Assembly: GCF_000378965.1 (NCBI RefSeq)
Contig: NZ_KB900537.1
Coordinates: 186,001-250,000, forward strand
DNA length: 64,000 nucleotides
From: Thioalkalivibrio thiocyanodenitrificans ARhD 1
GTDB taxonomy: Bacteria > Pseudomonadota > Gammaproteobacteria > Ectothiorhodospirales > Ectothiorhodospiraceae
Direction: 5' to 3'
The notes below the pieces were generated by a model. That model was not told where the DNA came from and ran no database searches. It worked only from the letters and a program-made list of their open reading frames with translations. Positions 34,782 to 43,506 of the stretch are shown here, in pieces; within the stretch, counting starts at the first letter, position 1; every line of letters starts with the position of its first letter. The translations under genes were made by a program, and so were the position numbers.

Positions 34782-35037
34782 GCCGTACCCCGGCGATACG
34801 GTCGAATGGGAGGGCAGCACGAAGGCCCCCTTGCGCGGCGTCCTGGTGGGGTACTCCAAGCACGGCAAGCCGCGGGTGCGCCGGTGGCTGAAATCGAAAG
34901 ACGGCTTCGGCCCCTTGCAGACCGTGGACTGCGTCAGGGTCGTACCTGGCGATCCATGGGGAAACGCCCAGGCCGACAAAACAACCAGGAATGAGGAGTC
35001 TCAGGCGTCATGCGAGACCGAGCAGGAACAAGAGTGA
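34774..35037 (+). CDS. Hypothetical protein with a KOW/SH3-like start, 87 aa
   Basis: ATG 34774 overlaps the previous gene by 8 bp. The N-terminal 55 residues (YPGDTVEWEGSTKAPLRGVLVGYSKHGKPRVRRW) look like a small SH3-like barrel; the C-terminus is disordered and Glu/Gln-rich. Function unknown. Confidence 0.6.
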   Translation: MAEPYPGDTVEWEGSTKAPLRGVLVGYSKHGKPRVRRWLKSKDGFGPLQTVDCVRVVPGDPWGNAQADKTTRNEESQASCETEQEQE

Positions 35038-36995
35038 GCGCGCAGCATCCGGCCCCGCTCACGCCCCGCGAAGGGCCTGAGCCGCGTGCGCATGTGCTGC
35101 CAAACACGGCCGTACTGAAGGTCGGCGCATGGTACTGGGTGGAGCGCGAGGACGCCCGCTGGCTTGGGTGCGTCATGCGCATCGGCTCGAATTTCGCCGA
35201 TCTGGAGGGCCCCGGGAATGCTCGACGCACCCTGTCTACCAGAATTCACCTGGAGCAGGCCGGTGAGCTGCTCATGCCCGAGCCCGACGCGGCGCGGATC
35301 ATCAAGGAGCGCATAGGCGATTACCAGCGCCAGATCAATGCACAGCTCGAGGAGGTGCGCCGTATCACCGCAGCCCTCGGCCTTGGTCCGCAGGATGCGC
35401 TCGAGCGCGCGCCAGATGACGCCCCGGGACAGGCCCTGGCCGTACTCAGCTCCCAGACCGACATCAGGCGCCATGCCCAGGCGCTGGAGAAAGCCAAGGA
35501 GGTGACGTTGCCCGCGCTTTTCGCCGAGATCGGCGCGCTCAACGAAACCATGGCGCTCTGGATGCAGGCCGAGGCGCTGCCGCTCAAGGCCCAGACACAG
35601 GGATTTCAAGCCCATATCGATCAGATCGAAGATCGCATCTTCAACGTCTCTCTCTACGCGGGCCTGACCGAGTCCGTCGTTCAGTGCTGCGCCGGCACGC
35701 CGGCAGGCATGCACGAGAAGCTCCATGTCATGCAAAGGCGCCTGTACATGGATGAGGAGTGCCTGCTCGGGTATCGCCTCGGCGGGATGTCGTTCGAGCA
35801 TATCGCCGACTTCGACGCCTGGTTGTGCGAGCCCGAGAACCGGGACCGCATCCTGCCGTTCGCGCGCTGTATCACCGCCATGCGAGTGCGGCGCCACGAA
35901 AAGTACCGCGAGGGTGACGGCACGCTCAGGACGAGCCTGATTCAAATTGAGCTGGCCGAGCTCGACAAGTCCACCTTCCTCTATATCAGAAACGGCGAGC
36001 AGGTCTACCGCCTGACCTGCGATCTTGACTTCGATGAGCTCATCTTTCCGGATCACACGGTGTTCAGCGACGCTGAGCCGCTGATGTTCGAGGTGTTCGC
36101 CGGGCGGGTCAGCAAGTTCATGACCAGGCGCGAGTACGAGGATCGAGTGGCGACAAGGGACCGGCTCCTGGCCGAGCGAAAGGCCTGGGAGTCCGCCAAC
36201 CCGAGAAGGCAATGGGAGGCGCGCAATCCCGGCAGGTCCTATCATTTTGCCGGCCCCCAGGTGGATCGATTCGATCGCCTCGATGCGTGGGAGCCCTTCG
36301 ACCCCTCCAGCCTCTACTACGACGAGGCTGCCCGGGTGGTCGCCGCCCAGATCAAGCTCCACAACCGCATCGCGCTGATCATTCAGGGGCTGTTCGATCG
36401 CTCCGACGTCCTGCACCCCCACCCGCCGGTCAAGATCTGGACGCCCGAGGGTTTCGCTGCGGCCGTCGAGCTTGTCTATGACGGCACGCGCACGCTGGGC
36501 CATGGCGAGAAGCCGGATTTCGAGGCCTACCGCGCCCGCCTGAATGCCTCGATCGGCAAGAACTGCGTGCTCGCGGGGCAGGAGGATTACTGGGAGCGCA
36601 AGGAGGCGGAGAAAGAATCCCGGCGCATGGACGCGGACATGCGCATCAAGGGTGAATGGCGCCCCACGCGACATCGCCCCTACGGCAACCCGGGCCCCGG
36701 CACGCTCGCGCGAGCGCGCAGCTGGCAGCCAAAGAAACGCAGCGCGGTATTCTCCTGGTATCGGGAGCGCCAGACCTATGACTGGAACAATGAACCTGTT
36801 CGCGCAACGATCACGGTGCCGGCCGATGAGCTCCTGAACGTGTCGGCCTACACGCCTGGGGATTACAGGCAGTTCTTCGAGGATCCGCGCACTCGCCAGG
36901 AGTACCTGAAGTGGGCGCCCTTGCTGCTGCTCGCCGAGGAATACCATGCGGGCAATCTCGAGGCCCAGGATCCGGTCCCCTCCAAGGGGGGCTGA
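35034..36995 (+). CDS. Large hypothetical protein, about 653 aa
   Basis: Start chosen at GTG 35034, which overlaps the previous stop (GTGA) and has AGGA upstream; ATG 35010 in the same frame is an alternative. The N-terminal 70 residues (LKVGAWYWVEREDARWLGCVMRIG) look like another small barrel. Two long coiled-coil helices follow (about 95-200), then a mixed domain with PENRDRILPFARCITAMRVRRHEKYREGD and a C-terminal domain ending EAQDPVPSKGG. I see no catalytic motif. Large proteins in such four-gene clusters are typical of big phage or plasmid backbones. The antisense frame of similar length is a shadow. Confidence 0.7.
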   Translation: MSAQHPAPLTPREGPEPRAHVLPNTAVLKVGAWYWVEREDARWLGCVMRIGSNFADLEGPGNARRTLSTRIHLEQAGELLMPEPDAARIIKERIGDYQRQINAQLEEVRRITAALGLGPQDALERAPDDAPGQALAVLSSQTDIRRHAQALEKAKEVTLPALFAEIGALNETMALWMQAEALPLKAQTQGFQAHIDQIEDRIFNVSLYAGLTESVVQCCAGTPAGMHEKLHVMQRRLYMDEECLLGYRLGGMSFEHIADFDAWLCEPENRDRILPFARCITAMRVRRHEKYREGDGTLRTSLIQIELAELDKSTFLYIRNGEQVYRLTCDLDFDELIFPDHTVFSDAEPLMFEVFAGRVSKFMTRREYEDRVATRDRLLAERKAWESANPRRQWEARNPGRSYHFAGPQVDRFDRLDAWEPFDPSSLYYDEAARVVAAQIKLHNRIALIIQGLFDRSDVLHPHPPVKIWTPEGFAAAVELVYDGTRTLGHGEKPDFEAYRARLNASIGKNCVLAGQEDYWERKEAEKESRRMDADMRIKGEWRPTRHRPYGNPGPGTLARARSWQPKKRSAVFSWYRERQTYDWNNEPVRATITVPADELLNVSAYTPGDYRQFFEDPRTRQEYLKWAPLLLLAEEYHAGNLEAQDPVPSKGG

Positions 36996-37085
36996 CGCCT
37001 GCCCTGGCGAAGGGCGCCCGGGGTCTTTCTCTCCTGAAAAGTCCCTATACAAAGCGCACAAGAGCAAGGCCAAGAGGAGCCAGAT

Positions 37086-37421
37086 ATGTTTGAAGTTCTA
37101 CACGATTCCGGGGAGATTCCGGCCCGCACATGGAATGCCTTTGTCGCCGACACCGGGTGCTGGCACAACAGGCTCTGCGAGGAAGTGGTGGTCGAGGAGG
37201 TTCGCGACGGGCTGCCTTCCGTGCTGCTGCGCGACAAGATGGTGCCGTCAGACGCCGATGCCGTGCGAATCCGCTGCGGCTGGGTACGGGCTCTCGATAC
37301 GCAGAGCGACCTGCGGGTCCGCCTGAACACCTATTTCGCCAACTGGATCGAGCGCCACGCAGGTCTTCTGCATGTACGCCTGGATCCGATGATGAACCAC
37401 GGCGCCCGCGCCGTCGCCTGA
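37086..37421 (+). CDS. Hypothetical protein, 111 aa
   Basis: ATG 37086 after AAGAGGAG; CTATACA about 45 bp upstream is the -10. Product MFEVLHDSGEIPARTWNAFVADTGCWHNRLCEEVV... contains three cysteines. No family recognised. Own terminator follows. Confidence 0.65.
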   Translation: MFEVLHDSGEIPARTWNAFVADTGCWHNRLCEEVVVEEVRDGLPSVLLRDKMVPSDADAVRIRCGWVRALDTQSDLRVRLNTYFANWIERHAGLLHVRLDPMMNHGARAVA

Positions 37422-37436
37422 ACTCCCTGCCTCATT

Positions 37437-37465
37437 CAGCCACCTCTCCCGAGGTGGCTTTTTCA
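37437..37465 (+). terminator. Intrinsic terminator
   Basis: AGCCACCTC / GAGGTGGCT stem with a 4-nt loop and TTTTTC tail. Confidence 0.85.
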
Positions 37466-37496
37466 TGTCGCCACCCCGCCTGAGAAAGCAGGCGGC

Positions 37497-37679
37497 TCAG
37501 TCTACCAGCAGGCTTCGTGCCTGCGCCCAGGCTCGCCTTGTTTCCGCCCGGATGCGGCCTATCGATGGCCCCGCATGGGCGGCAAACGCCGCGTGAAAGG
37601 CGCGTGTCTGCTCCCTGGAGAGCGTGACGCACTCGCCGGAGGCCAGCGCCTGCTCAGCGAGCCGCCTCAGGCTTTTCAC
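37497..37679 (-). CDS. Small helical protein, 60 aa
   Basis: GTG start overlapping the upstream gene's stop by 4 bp. Product (KSLRRLAEQALASGECVTLSREQTRAFHAAFAA...) is Ala/Arg-rich and helical. No family recognised; translationally coupled to the gene above. Confidence 0.5.
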   Translation of the reverse strand: MKSLRRLAEQALASGECVTLSREQTRAFHAAFAAHAGPSIGRIRAETRRAWAQARSLLVD

Positions 37680-37969
37680 GCCCTGGCTCTCCGGCGCTCC
37701 CGGCGGTCAATCTCCGCCGCGATCAATGCGCCCGCCTTCTCAAGGTTTCGAATCGGGTCATGCGAGGGCTTCCACCAATGCGCATCCCAGGGCCACCGCG
37801 CCGGTACCCCGCGAGCATCGAGGGTATTGTCTTGTGTCGCCTGGAGCGCGTAGCAGGCTGCGGCCAGAGACAGATCCCCCTGACCACGTTCATCGTCGTG
37901 ATCCGGCGTCCAGCCTTCCTGCTCGATCTGGCGCTGACGCTCGCTTGTGATTCGCTCGATTCCACTCAC
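37676..37969 (-). CDS. Phage/plasmid-type conserved protein (ERQRQIEQEGWTPDHDD family), 97 aa
   Basis: GTG 37969 after GGAGGTG; GTTATAC about 30 bp upstream is a likely -10. The sequence SERQRQIEQEGWTPDHDDERG...LAAACYAL...WPWDAHWWKPSHDPIRNLEKAGALIAAEIDR is a widespread family of small phage and prophage proteins. Its biochemical role is not known to me. It is one of several hints of phage ancestry for this replicon. Confidence 0.75.
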   Translation of the reverse strand: MSGIERITSERQRQIEQEGWTPDHDDERGQGDLSLAAACYALQATQDNTLDARGVPARWPWDAHWWKPSHDPIRNLEKAGALIAAEIDRRERRRARA

Positions 37970-38174
37970 TGCACACCTCCGGTTGAATTGGTTCGTATAA
38001 CAAGGCCAGCGCCCTGAGGTGTTAGTCCCCGGGCGCTGGGCTGTATAGCGAATATTGAAGGAAGGGCAGGGGGCGAGGCCGGATGCGCTCCGGCAACCTA
38101 TGACTCCCGAGCGCTGCCGCTAAACGGGAGGTATGACTACCGATACTGCGGCCGAAACAAGCGGCCTCAGGCGG

Positions 38175-38552
38175 CTATGCGCCGCGCTTGATGTCGTCGG
38201 TGATGAGCTTCACCAGGTCGTCGATCGTGGCTATGGTGCGAAGCTCCTCGCCAGGCAATCCGGCTTGCATGGGCTGCTCTCCGAGCCTGCACTCCAGCCA
38301 CCACCATTCAAGCCATCCGCCAATCCCATAAGCCGCATCGAGCGCGCCCTTATAGGCGCCGGCCATGGCCCATACGTTGGAGCAGAGGTCGCTTTCCGGC
38401 GAGACCCCGAGCAGATCGCTGAGCCGATCCAGGGCCCCGTCCGCACCGCTCACGGCGGTGTGAAAATCGCGCGCCGCTTTCTCGATCAGCGCCAGGCTCG
38501 CGCCTGGGGTGCCGTCTCCTGTCGCGCAAGTGCTCACGTCGTGGGAACCCAT
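38175..38552 (-). CDS. Hypothetical protein, 125 aa
   Basis: Start at ATG 38552 (MGSHDVSTCATGDGTPGASLALI), overlapping the upstream stop by 19 bp. Predicted helical with a Trp-rich stretch (GIGGWLEWWWLECRLGE) and a C-terminal IDDLVKLITDDIKRGA. The opposite-strand frame at 38133-38603 is a shadow. The 37998-38174 interval has two possible minus-strand TATAC elements and no gene. Confidence 0.6.
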   Translation of the reverse strand: MGSHDVSTCATGDGTPGASLALIEKAARDFHTAVSGADGALDRLSDLLGVSPESDLCSNVWAMAGAYKGALDAAYGIGGWLEWWWLECRLGEQPMQAGLPGEELRTIATIDDLVKLITDDIKRGA

Positions 38553-39124
38553 ACGGCCCGCCCTATCGTTTCGATCACGCGCTGCTCTTGCTTGCCGCAG
38601 TAGCTGCAAGATCGGGTGTCTCCGCGCTCCTCCCAATGATGAGCGCGATCCCCGTGGATGGCGCAGACGCCAATGCGCATGTACTGCTCCCACCACTCCC
38701 GGGTGATTTCTTCCCAGTGCGCGGTGTCGAATGCCGGGCCGTACGCGTAGCCGTCCAGGTTCCCTGCAAGCAGGCACAGATTTCGCAGCATCCGGCCGTG
38801 AAACCATCGCTCTGCGCTATCGGTGATGTCCATGTGGCCGATGTAGAGCACCGGCCTCTCACGGTCGATCCCCGTCGCTGCGTTCCATGTCCCGCGCCAG
38901 ATCTGCACACCGTAGGGCCTCTCCTTCACCCAGCGGTAGAGCTGCCATGAATGGAAATCGGCTTTGCCGCGAACAGCGGGCCTGATGGCGGCAGCCTCGA
39001 TGCACGGCATGGCGCCGCCCGTCGAACCGAGAGGCTCGCTTTGCCGGCCGCCATGCTCAGGCGTGCGCACGGGCGGACCGACCCGGCGCTGGCGCCCTGC
39101 TGTGTTTCGTTCAATCTCGCTCAT
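38534..39124 (-). CDS. Hypothetical protein with a C-terminal zinc-ribbon-like pair, 196 aa
   Basis: Start at ATG 39124 (MSEIERNTAGRQRRVGPPVRTPEHG) after a GGAGAAAG site. The C-terminus has CAIHG...CSYCGKQEQRVIE, a plausible zinc site, and the middle is Trp-rich (WQLYRWVKERPYGVQIW). Part of a tight minus-strand run from 39581 to 38175. Confidence 0.6.
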   Translation of the reverse strand: MSEIERNTAGRQRRVGPPVRTPEHGGRQSEPLGSTGGAMPCIEAAAIRPAVRGKADFHSWQLYRWVKERPYGVQIWRGTWNAATGIDRERPVLYIGHMDITDSAERWFHGRMLRNLCLLAGNLDGYAYGPAFDTAHWEEITREWWEQYMRIGVCAIHGDRAHHWEERGDTRSCSYCGKQEQRVIETIGRAVWVPTT

Positions 39125-39156
39125 GCTCTTTCTCCGAATCCGGGGTTGTGGCGTCA

Positions 39157-39336
39157 TCAAAGGTCTGCGTACACGATGCCGTAGCACGCCTTGCAGACCT
39201 CTCCGCCCTCCAGAGGCCCTGGCTTGTGGCACCGGGCGCACCGCTCTTCGGTGGCGGGCAGCGCGTTGAGATAGCCACACACCTCCTCGTCACTGGTCAT
39301 CAGGGTTTCGCGCAGCGCTTCGTTTTTCTCAATCAT
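39157..39336 (-). CDS. Small zinc-ribbon protein, 59 aa
   Basis: Start at ATG 39336 (MIEKNEALRETLMTSDEEV) because GGAGG lies 8 nt upstream; an ATG at 39357 overlaps the previous stop. It ends with CARCHKPGPLEGGEVCKACYG, two CxxC pairs. Confidence 0.6.
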   Translation of the reverse strand: MIEKNEALRETLMTSDEEVCGYLNALPATEERCARCHKPGPLEGGEVCKACYGIVYADL

Positions 39337-39353
39337 TGAGCAATCCTCCATCA

Positions 39354-39581
39354 TCAAGGCAGGTAGACTTGCCGCCCTTCATTATCCGGACCCACCCAGG
39401 CACGCATTTCCCTGAGCGCACGCCCGAAGGCCATCGCGCATCCCGGAGGGCCTCCGTTATTGCTGTAACGCCAGGCATTAGGGTACTCATCCTCGGGGAA
39501 AACGGCGCGCATTAGCTCGTGGTACCCGATTCCCGGGATGTACGATTCACGGATCCTGGTTTTAATCGGTATCGATTTCAT
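39354..39581 (-). CDS. Hypothetical protein, 75 aa
   Basis: MKSIPIKTRIRESYIPGIGYHELMRAVFPEDEYPNAW... is a compact soluble protein. It heads the minus-strand run of small genes. No family recognised. Confidence 0.6.
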   Translation of the reverse strand: MKSIPIKTRIRESYIPGIGYHELMRAVFPEDEYPNAWRYSNNGGPPGCAMAFGRALREMRAWVGPDNEGRQVYLP

Positions 39582-39635
39582 CAGTCGAAAAGGTTGTTGA
39601 TCCGGGGTTTGTTGGGTATCGGCTACTTCTCGCGC

Positions 39636-39881
39636 TCAGCCGTTCGCCTTGCGAGCCTGGCGCCGCCGTTTGGCTTGAGCGCGCATGATGGCCGCCCCCC
39701 GGTCCGGCGCCTCGATGATAAACAGCTCGCACTGCGCATAGTCGGGATCGTCGGGCCGCCCGCCGGTGGTCCAGCTGCCATCAGGAAAGCGTGCGACGGT
39801 CCATTCTTGGGCGCTGGGCTTGCCTTTCGGGGGCCAGATATCGCCAGGGCGCGGCGCCTTTCTGTAGGCGCTCGCAATCAA
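39636..39881 (-). CDS. Hypothetical protein, about 81 aa, start uncertain
   Basis: The frame is open to 39989, but a TATACT -10 lies at 39897-39902 inside the upper part, so the coding start is probably a TTG at 39881 or another codon just after the promoter. The product (IASAYRKAPRPGDIWPPKGKPSAQEWTVARFPDGSW...) has a basic Arg-rich tail. The very short predicted leader suggests a near-leaderless message. Confidence 0.45.
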   Translation of the reverse strand: MIASAYRKAPRPGDIWPPKGKPSAQEWTVARFPDGSWTTGGRPDDPDYAQCELFIIEAPDRGAAIMRAQAKRRRQARKANG

Positions 39882-39896
39882 CAGTAGAGTAGACCC

Positions 39897-39946
39897 AGTA
39901 TAGCACAGGTAACGACTGTCGGTCCATGAATATGAACCATGGTTCA
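39897..39946 (-). promoter_or_regulatory. Minus-strand promoter with an upstream palindromic operator
   Basis: The -10 TATACT (complement of 39897-39902) is preceded by TGC. A perfect 14-bp palindrome TGAACCATGGTTCA lies at 39933-39946, at about -45 to -58, where an activator or an upstream repressor would bind. Confidence 0.55.
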
Positions 39947-40023
39947 AGATAAGTGAACCCGGGAAGTTGTCTGAGCGCGCAGCATCCAATGCTGTCGCGG
40001 CCCTGAGGCCAGAGAAGGGGTAG

Positions 40024-41577
40024 AGCCAATCCCCGCTCGCGCGGGGGAGACTGACAAATGCGGTCCTCCGGGCTGCGGATCTGCGGTCGATCCCCGCTCA
40101 CGCGGGGGAGGCCGGGAGCAACTCGATGTCTGGATCCGCGGCCAGGGTCGATCCCCGCTCACGCGGGGGAGACATCCTCAAGAAACACCTCAACGACCCG
40201 GCCTACGGTCGATCCCCGCTCGCGCGGGGGAGACGTGGCGTCGAGGCGGTATAGCTACAAATACAAAGGTCGATCCCCGCTCACGCGGGGGAGACCATGA
40301 CCTGCGCCATGAAGCCACATCTCGTATGGGTCGATCCCCGCTCACGCGGGGGAGACGTTCGACTTGCGTTTTAGGGCATGCACCATGTGGGTCGATCCCC
40401 GCTCACGCGGGGGAGACGCTCCGATCGCCGTACCTTTCCCGCCAATTTCAGGTCGATCCCCGCTCACGCGGGGGAGACCCAGGACGCAGGCGCCGGGCGC
40501 GGTGAGGGTTGGGTCGATCCCCGCTCACGCGGGGGAGACACGCAAGGTGACCCTGGCCGAGGTCCTGAAGGAGGTCGATCCCCGCTCACGCGGGGGAGAC
40601 TCCTCATCGTCATCCGTGCATGCCGCACGGTAGGGTCGATCCCCGCTCACGCGGGGGAGACGCTTCGCGAGGGTTTCGTTGGTGATAATCATCGGGTCGA
40701 TCCCCGCTCACGCGGGGGAGACTATGTGCATAATTAAATCCTCTTAGCTAAGTGGGGTCGATCCCCGCTCACGCGGGGGAGACATCTCGCGATCTCGATA
40801 CGGGAATGCCCCTGGCGGTCGATCCCCGCTCACGCGGGGGAGACATCACCTCGACCGTCGCCCCGGCCAGGGAAGAGGGTCGATCCCCGCTCACGCGGGG
40901 GAGACACCGCAGTAACCCCGCCAAACATTGACATTGGGGGTCGATCCCCGCTCACGCGGGGGAGACTCGGGATTCCGAGCCCAGTACGCTGATGTACTGG
41001 GGTCGATCCCCGCTCACGCGGGGGAGACCGAGAGGCCAAGAACCTCTGCCGCAGCTCTTGGGGTCGATCCCCGCTCACGCGGGGGAGACGAAGACCGGAC
41101 ACGCAAGCTGACTCCAGGCAAAGGTCGATCCCCGCTCACGCGGGGGAGACGTGTGAAGAACTCTCGCTCGAAGAGTGCGCGGCGGTCGATCCCCGCTCAC
41201 GCGGGGGAGACTGAGTATCGGCCGGCAGTCATTGCGGGCGTATCGGTCGATCCCCGCTCACGCGGGGGAGACGTAGTTGGTCGCCTGGAGGGGCGGCTAT
41301 CAGAGGGTCGATCCCCGCTCACGCGGGGGAGACCGCGATCCGATCTCTCGATAGCTTAGCCCCTGCGGTCGATCCCCGCTCACGCGGGGGAGACGCATAA
41401 GCAAAGATGCCGCCGCCAACAATCATGGGTCGATCCCCGCTCACGCGGGGGAGACGTAGTTGGTCGCCTGGAGGGGCGGCTATCAGAGGGTCGATCCCCG
41501 CTCACGCGGGGGAGACGTCGAAGTCACCAAGCTTTGCCGGCTTCGGTGGGGTCGATCCCCGCTCACGCGGGGGAGAC
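40024..41577 (-). CRISPR. Type I-E CRISPR array, 26 repeats and 25 spacers
   Basis: The 28-nt repeat in plus orientation starts GGTCGATCCCCGCTC and ends GCGGGGGAGAC, the reverse complement of a type I-E repeat. Period is 61 bp (33-nt spacers), with one 62-bp step at 40939-41001. The repeats at 40024 and 40085 are degenerate, so the old trailer end is at the left and the leader at the right, next to cas2; transcription is on the minus strand. Spacers 41273-41305 and 41456-41488 are identical (leader-proximal spacers 5 and 2). Frames running through the array are not genes. Cas6e from the adjacent operon would process it. Confidence 0.97.
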
Positions 41578-41634
41578 TCTATCGCATAAGCGACTGTTAC
41601 TACGAAGATTTTACCTAGTTGTTAAAGAGCGTGA
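41578..41634 (-). promoter_or_regulatory. Type I-E array leader
   Basis: 57 bp of more AT-rich sequence between the last repeat and the cas2 stop. Expected to hold the array promoter and the Cas1-Cas2 integration site, although it is short; the array might also be read from the cas operon. Confidence 0.6.
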
Positions 41635-41940
41635 TCAATCAGGGGATGCTGCTCTTCGCGCCAGTAGCAGACCATCAACATCGATCAGGGTGACCGGCGG
41701 ACTGCCGAGCACTCGCATCGCCTGACCTCCAGGCATTTCCTTGTCCTGCCACAGCATGACTATCGACGCCTCTCTTTCGTTGACAAACCATTCCTCAAGT
41801 ACGCCCCACACGCGATCCCTTACTGCGGGGGAGATACGCGGGGCGCTGTACACTCCGGGTGCCACCTCGAGCATAGCTGAGGCCAAAAAACCACGCACAC
41901 GAGGCGATACATTACGAGTCACTACTGCGGTCATCGACAT
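41635..41940 (-). CDS. cas2: Cas2, type I-E
   Basis: 101 aa. TAVVTRNVSPRVRGFLASAMLEVAPGVYSAP matches the I-E (CasB-type) Cas2 rather than the ordinary ferredoxin Cas2; VTLIDVDGLLLARR is at the C-terminus. Structural partner of Cas1 in spacer integration. Overlaps cas1 by 29 bp. Confidence 0.92.
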   Translation of the reverse strand: MSMTAVVTRNVSPRVRGFLASAMLEVAPGVYSAPRISPAVRDRVWGVLEEWFVNEREASIVMLWQDKEMPGGQAMRVLGSPPVTLIDVDGLLLARRAASPD

Positions 41941-42811
41941 CGAGTAACTCCTTAATCCGGTCGATCATTCGAGGAATGATCTTTTCCTGGCGGAATAGTC
42001 GCACTGCTCTGCGTCGCACCTCTCGCTCCATGCCGTCTGCCTTGCCGTCTTTCATCGCCTGAACAGCCCCAAAGGCCAACGGCAAGGTGACGTCTATTCT
42101 CCAGAGGTCCGCGATGTCGAGCGTAAATGCATTGCTCGAGTGCTCATGAATAAATCCCAGAGGAGGTAGCGCGCCAACAGCTGCTACGGAAATATCGGCA
42201 GCCGCCTCAACGAACGTCGCCGCGTGATTGATCGCTTGATTTGGCAGATCCGCAGAGTTCGGGTTCGCCCTGTCGTATCGCCGCCCGCGCCATTCAATTC
42301 CGAACTGTCGCGCCACAAGCTTATAACTTTCCTTGACGCGCGCACCTTCTATACCGCGCAGGGTCTCAATGTCGCGATGTGGCAGTACCCGACCAAACCG
42401 CCAGGCGTATAGCCGTCGAGCCAGTCTCAGACGCTGCTCAGGATCAGCCCAGCTCTGCGCATGCCGGCGCGCAACATCCGAACGGCTCTTTCCCATCGGA
42501 GGCGCGGTGTAGCTCTTAACGCCCCCTTCACCAACAGCTGCAATCAACACGCCGTGGCGAGCACAAAGCCGCAGCACGTCGTGTGTAAGACTGGTGCCAG
42601 GGCCTAGAAGCAGCATGGTGACTGCCTGATACGGAATAGCGTACTGGCCGGCATCCAGAGCCTGGCTTTGCGCTGCCAAAAAGATCAAAGTGCCGTCCTC
42701 CACAGAAAGCCTGCCGTAGTCCAGCCACAACAGTCCATGCCGGTCGGCATGAGGGATGCGTGATGCCGCCAACCCTAACCGCCCATGCAGCAGCCCCGGC
42801 GAAGAGCTCAT
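41912..42811 (-). CDS. cas1: Cas1, type I-E integrase
   Basis: 299 aa. The metal site is present: Glu in RGIEGARVK, His in GFIHEHSSNAFTLDIADLWR, and the following Asp. With Cas2 it integrates spacers at the leader end. Overlaps cas6e by 4 bp. Confidence 0.95.
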   Translation of the reverse strand: MSSSPGLLHGRLGLAASRIPHADRHGLLWLDYGRLSVEDGTLIFLAAQSQALDAGQYAIPYQAVTMLLLGPGTSLTHDVLRLCARHGVLIAAVGEGGVKSYTAPPMGKSRSDVARRHAQSWADPEQRLRLARRLYAWRFGRVLPHRDIETLRGIEGARVKESYKLVARQFGIEWRGRRYDRANPNSADLPNQAINHAATFVEAAADISVAAVGALPPLGFIHEHSSNAFTLDIADLWRIDVTLPLAFGAVQAMKDGKADGMEREVRRRAVRLFRQEKIIPRMIDRIKELLDVDDRSSDS

Positions 42812-43506
42812 GCAGGAGGGGACACTAAAGCCATGCCGAACCCGAAAGTCCTGTGCCGTCCAATGCCTCGCATCAAAAGCTCAGAGAATCGCTGAGGGTC
42901 TGAGATCGACGCTTGCGCCACAAACAGTACGCTTGGGCGCTCGATGGTCGCCAGGCGCTTCGTGCCATCATGGATCCGTCTCTGCATGCTTTGACGCGCC
43001 CGCATACCTCGCAGCTCGATAAGCTCGAAGTCCAAGGCGCCTTCCCAGCGCCGCAGAAACCAGTCCTGATAGACCTCGCCGCGCTTCGGCGCCACGTCAT
43101 CAGCACGATCCAAGGCGCGCAGGAATGCATCCTTCTCCTCCGCGCCACGCCTCTCAACCGGACACGCAAGAACTTCCACTTGCAGCCGCTGACCGACAGT
43201 CCAGCGTCCGGGCATGGGCTTGCTGACTACTCCGTCCGCCTGAAGGGCCGCCCACGCCTCCGGCGGAGCAAATGCCTGCGCATGCTCGAGCAACTGTTCG
43301 TGACTTACGACAGAGTACCCAAGCACTTCTCCTTTTCGCTCAAAAAAGCGAAACGGCTTCGGCGCATGCTCGCCAAAAAGCGTGGTCAGCAATAGGTGCA
43401 GGCTGTATCCAAACCCTTCATCACCCTGAGTAACGCCATGTGATACTGCAAAACGCAGCAGCGCCTGCGGGTTCAAGGGCAACCGAACGAGATGTGACAT
43501 ACTCAT
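42808..43506 (-). CDS. cas6e: Cas6e, crRNA-processing endoribonuclease
   Basis: 232 aa. N-terminal GVTQGDEGFGYSLHLLL supplies the expected His near position 37, and the C-terminal Gly-rich loop is LLMRGIGRHRTFGFGMALV. It cuts within the repeat hairpin and remains in Cascade. Overlaps cas5 by 4 bp. Confidence 0.92.
   Translation of the reverse strand: MSMSHLVRLPLNPQALLRFAVSHGVTQGDEGFGYSLHLLLTTLFGEHAPKPFRFFERKGEVLGYSVVSHEQLLEHAQAFAPPEAWAALQADGVVSKPMPGRWTVGQRLQVEVLACPVERRGAEEKDAFLRALDRADDVAPKRGEVYQDWFLRRWEGALDFELIELRGMRARQSMQRRIHDGTKRLATIERPSVLFVAQASISDPQRFSELLMRGIGRHRTFGFGMALVSPPA

Noticed and set aside
35001-37073. 690-aa minus-strand frame opposite the 35034-36995 gene
   Set aside because: The plus-strand frame is part of a chain of overlapping genes with start signals. 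The minus frame has none and its composition is that of an antisense shadow.
38133-38603. Plus-strand frame starting MTTDTAAETSGL
   Set aside because: It is antisense to two overlapping minus-strand genes, and its sequence turns to low complexity after the first 30 residues.
40058-41589. Frames coding DPRSRGGD or RSPLTRG repeats across the CRISPR array
   Set aside because: They are translations of the I-E repeat unit and its spacers, a well-known artefact.
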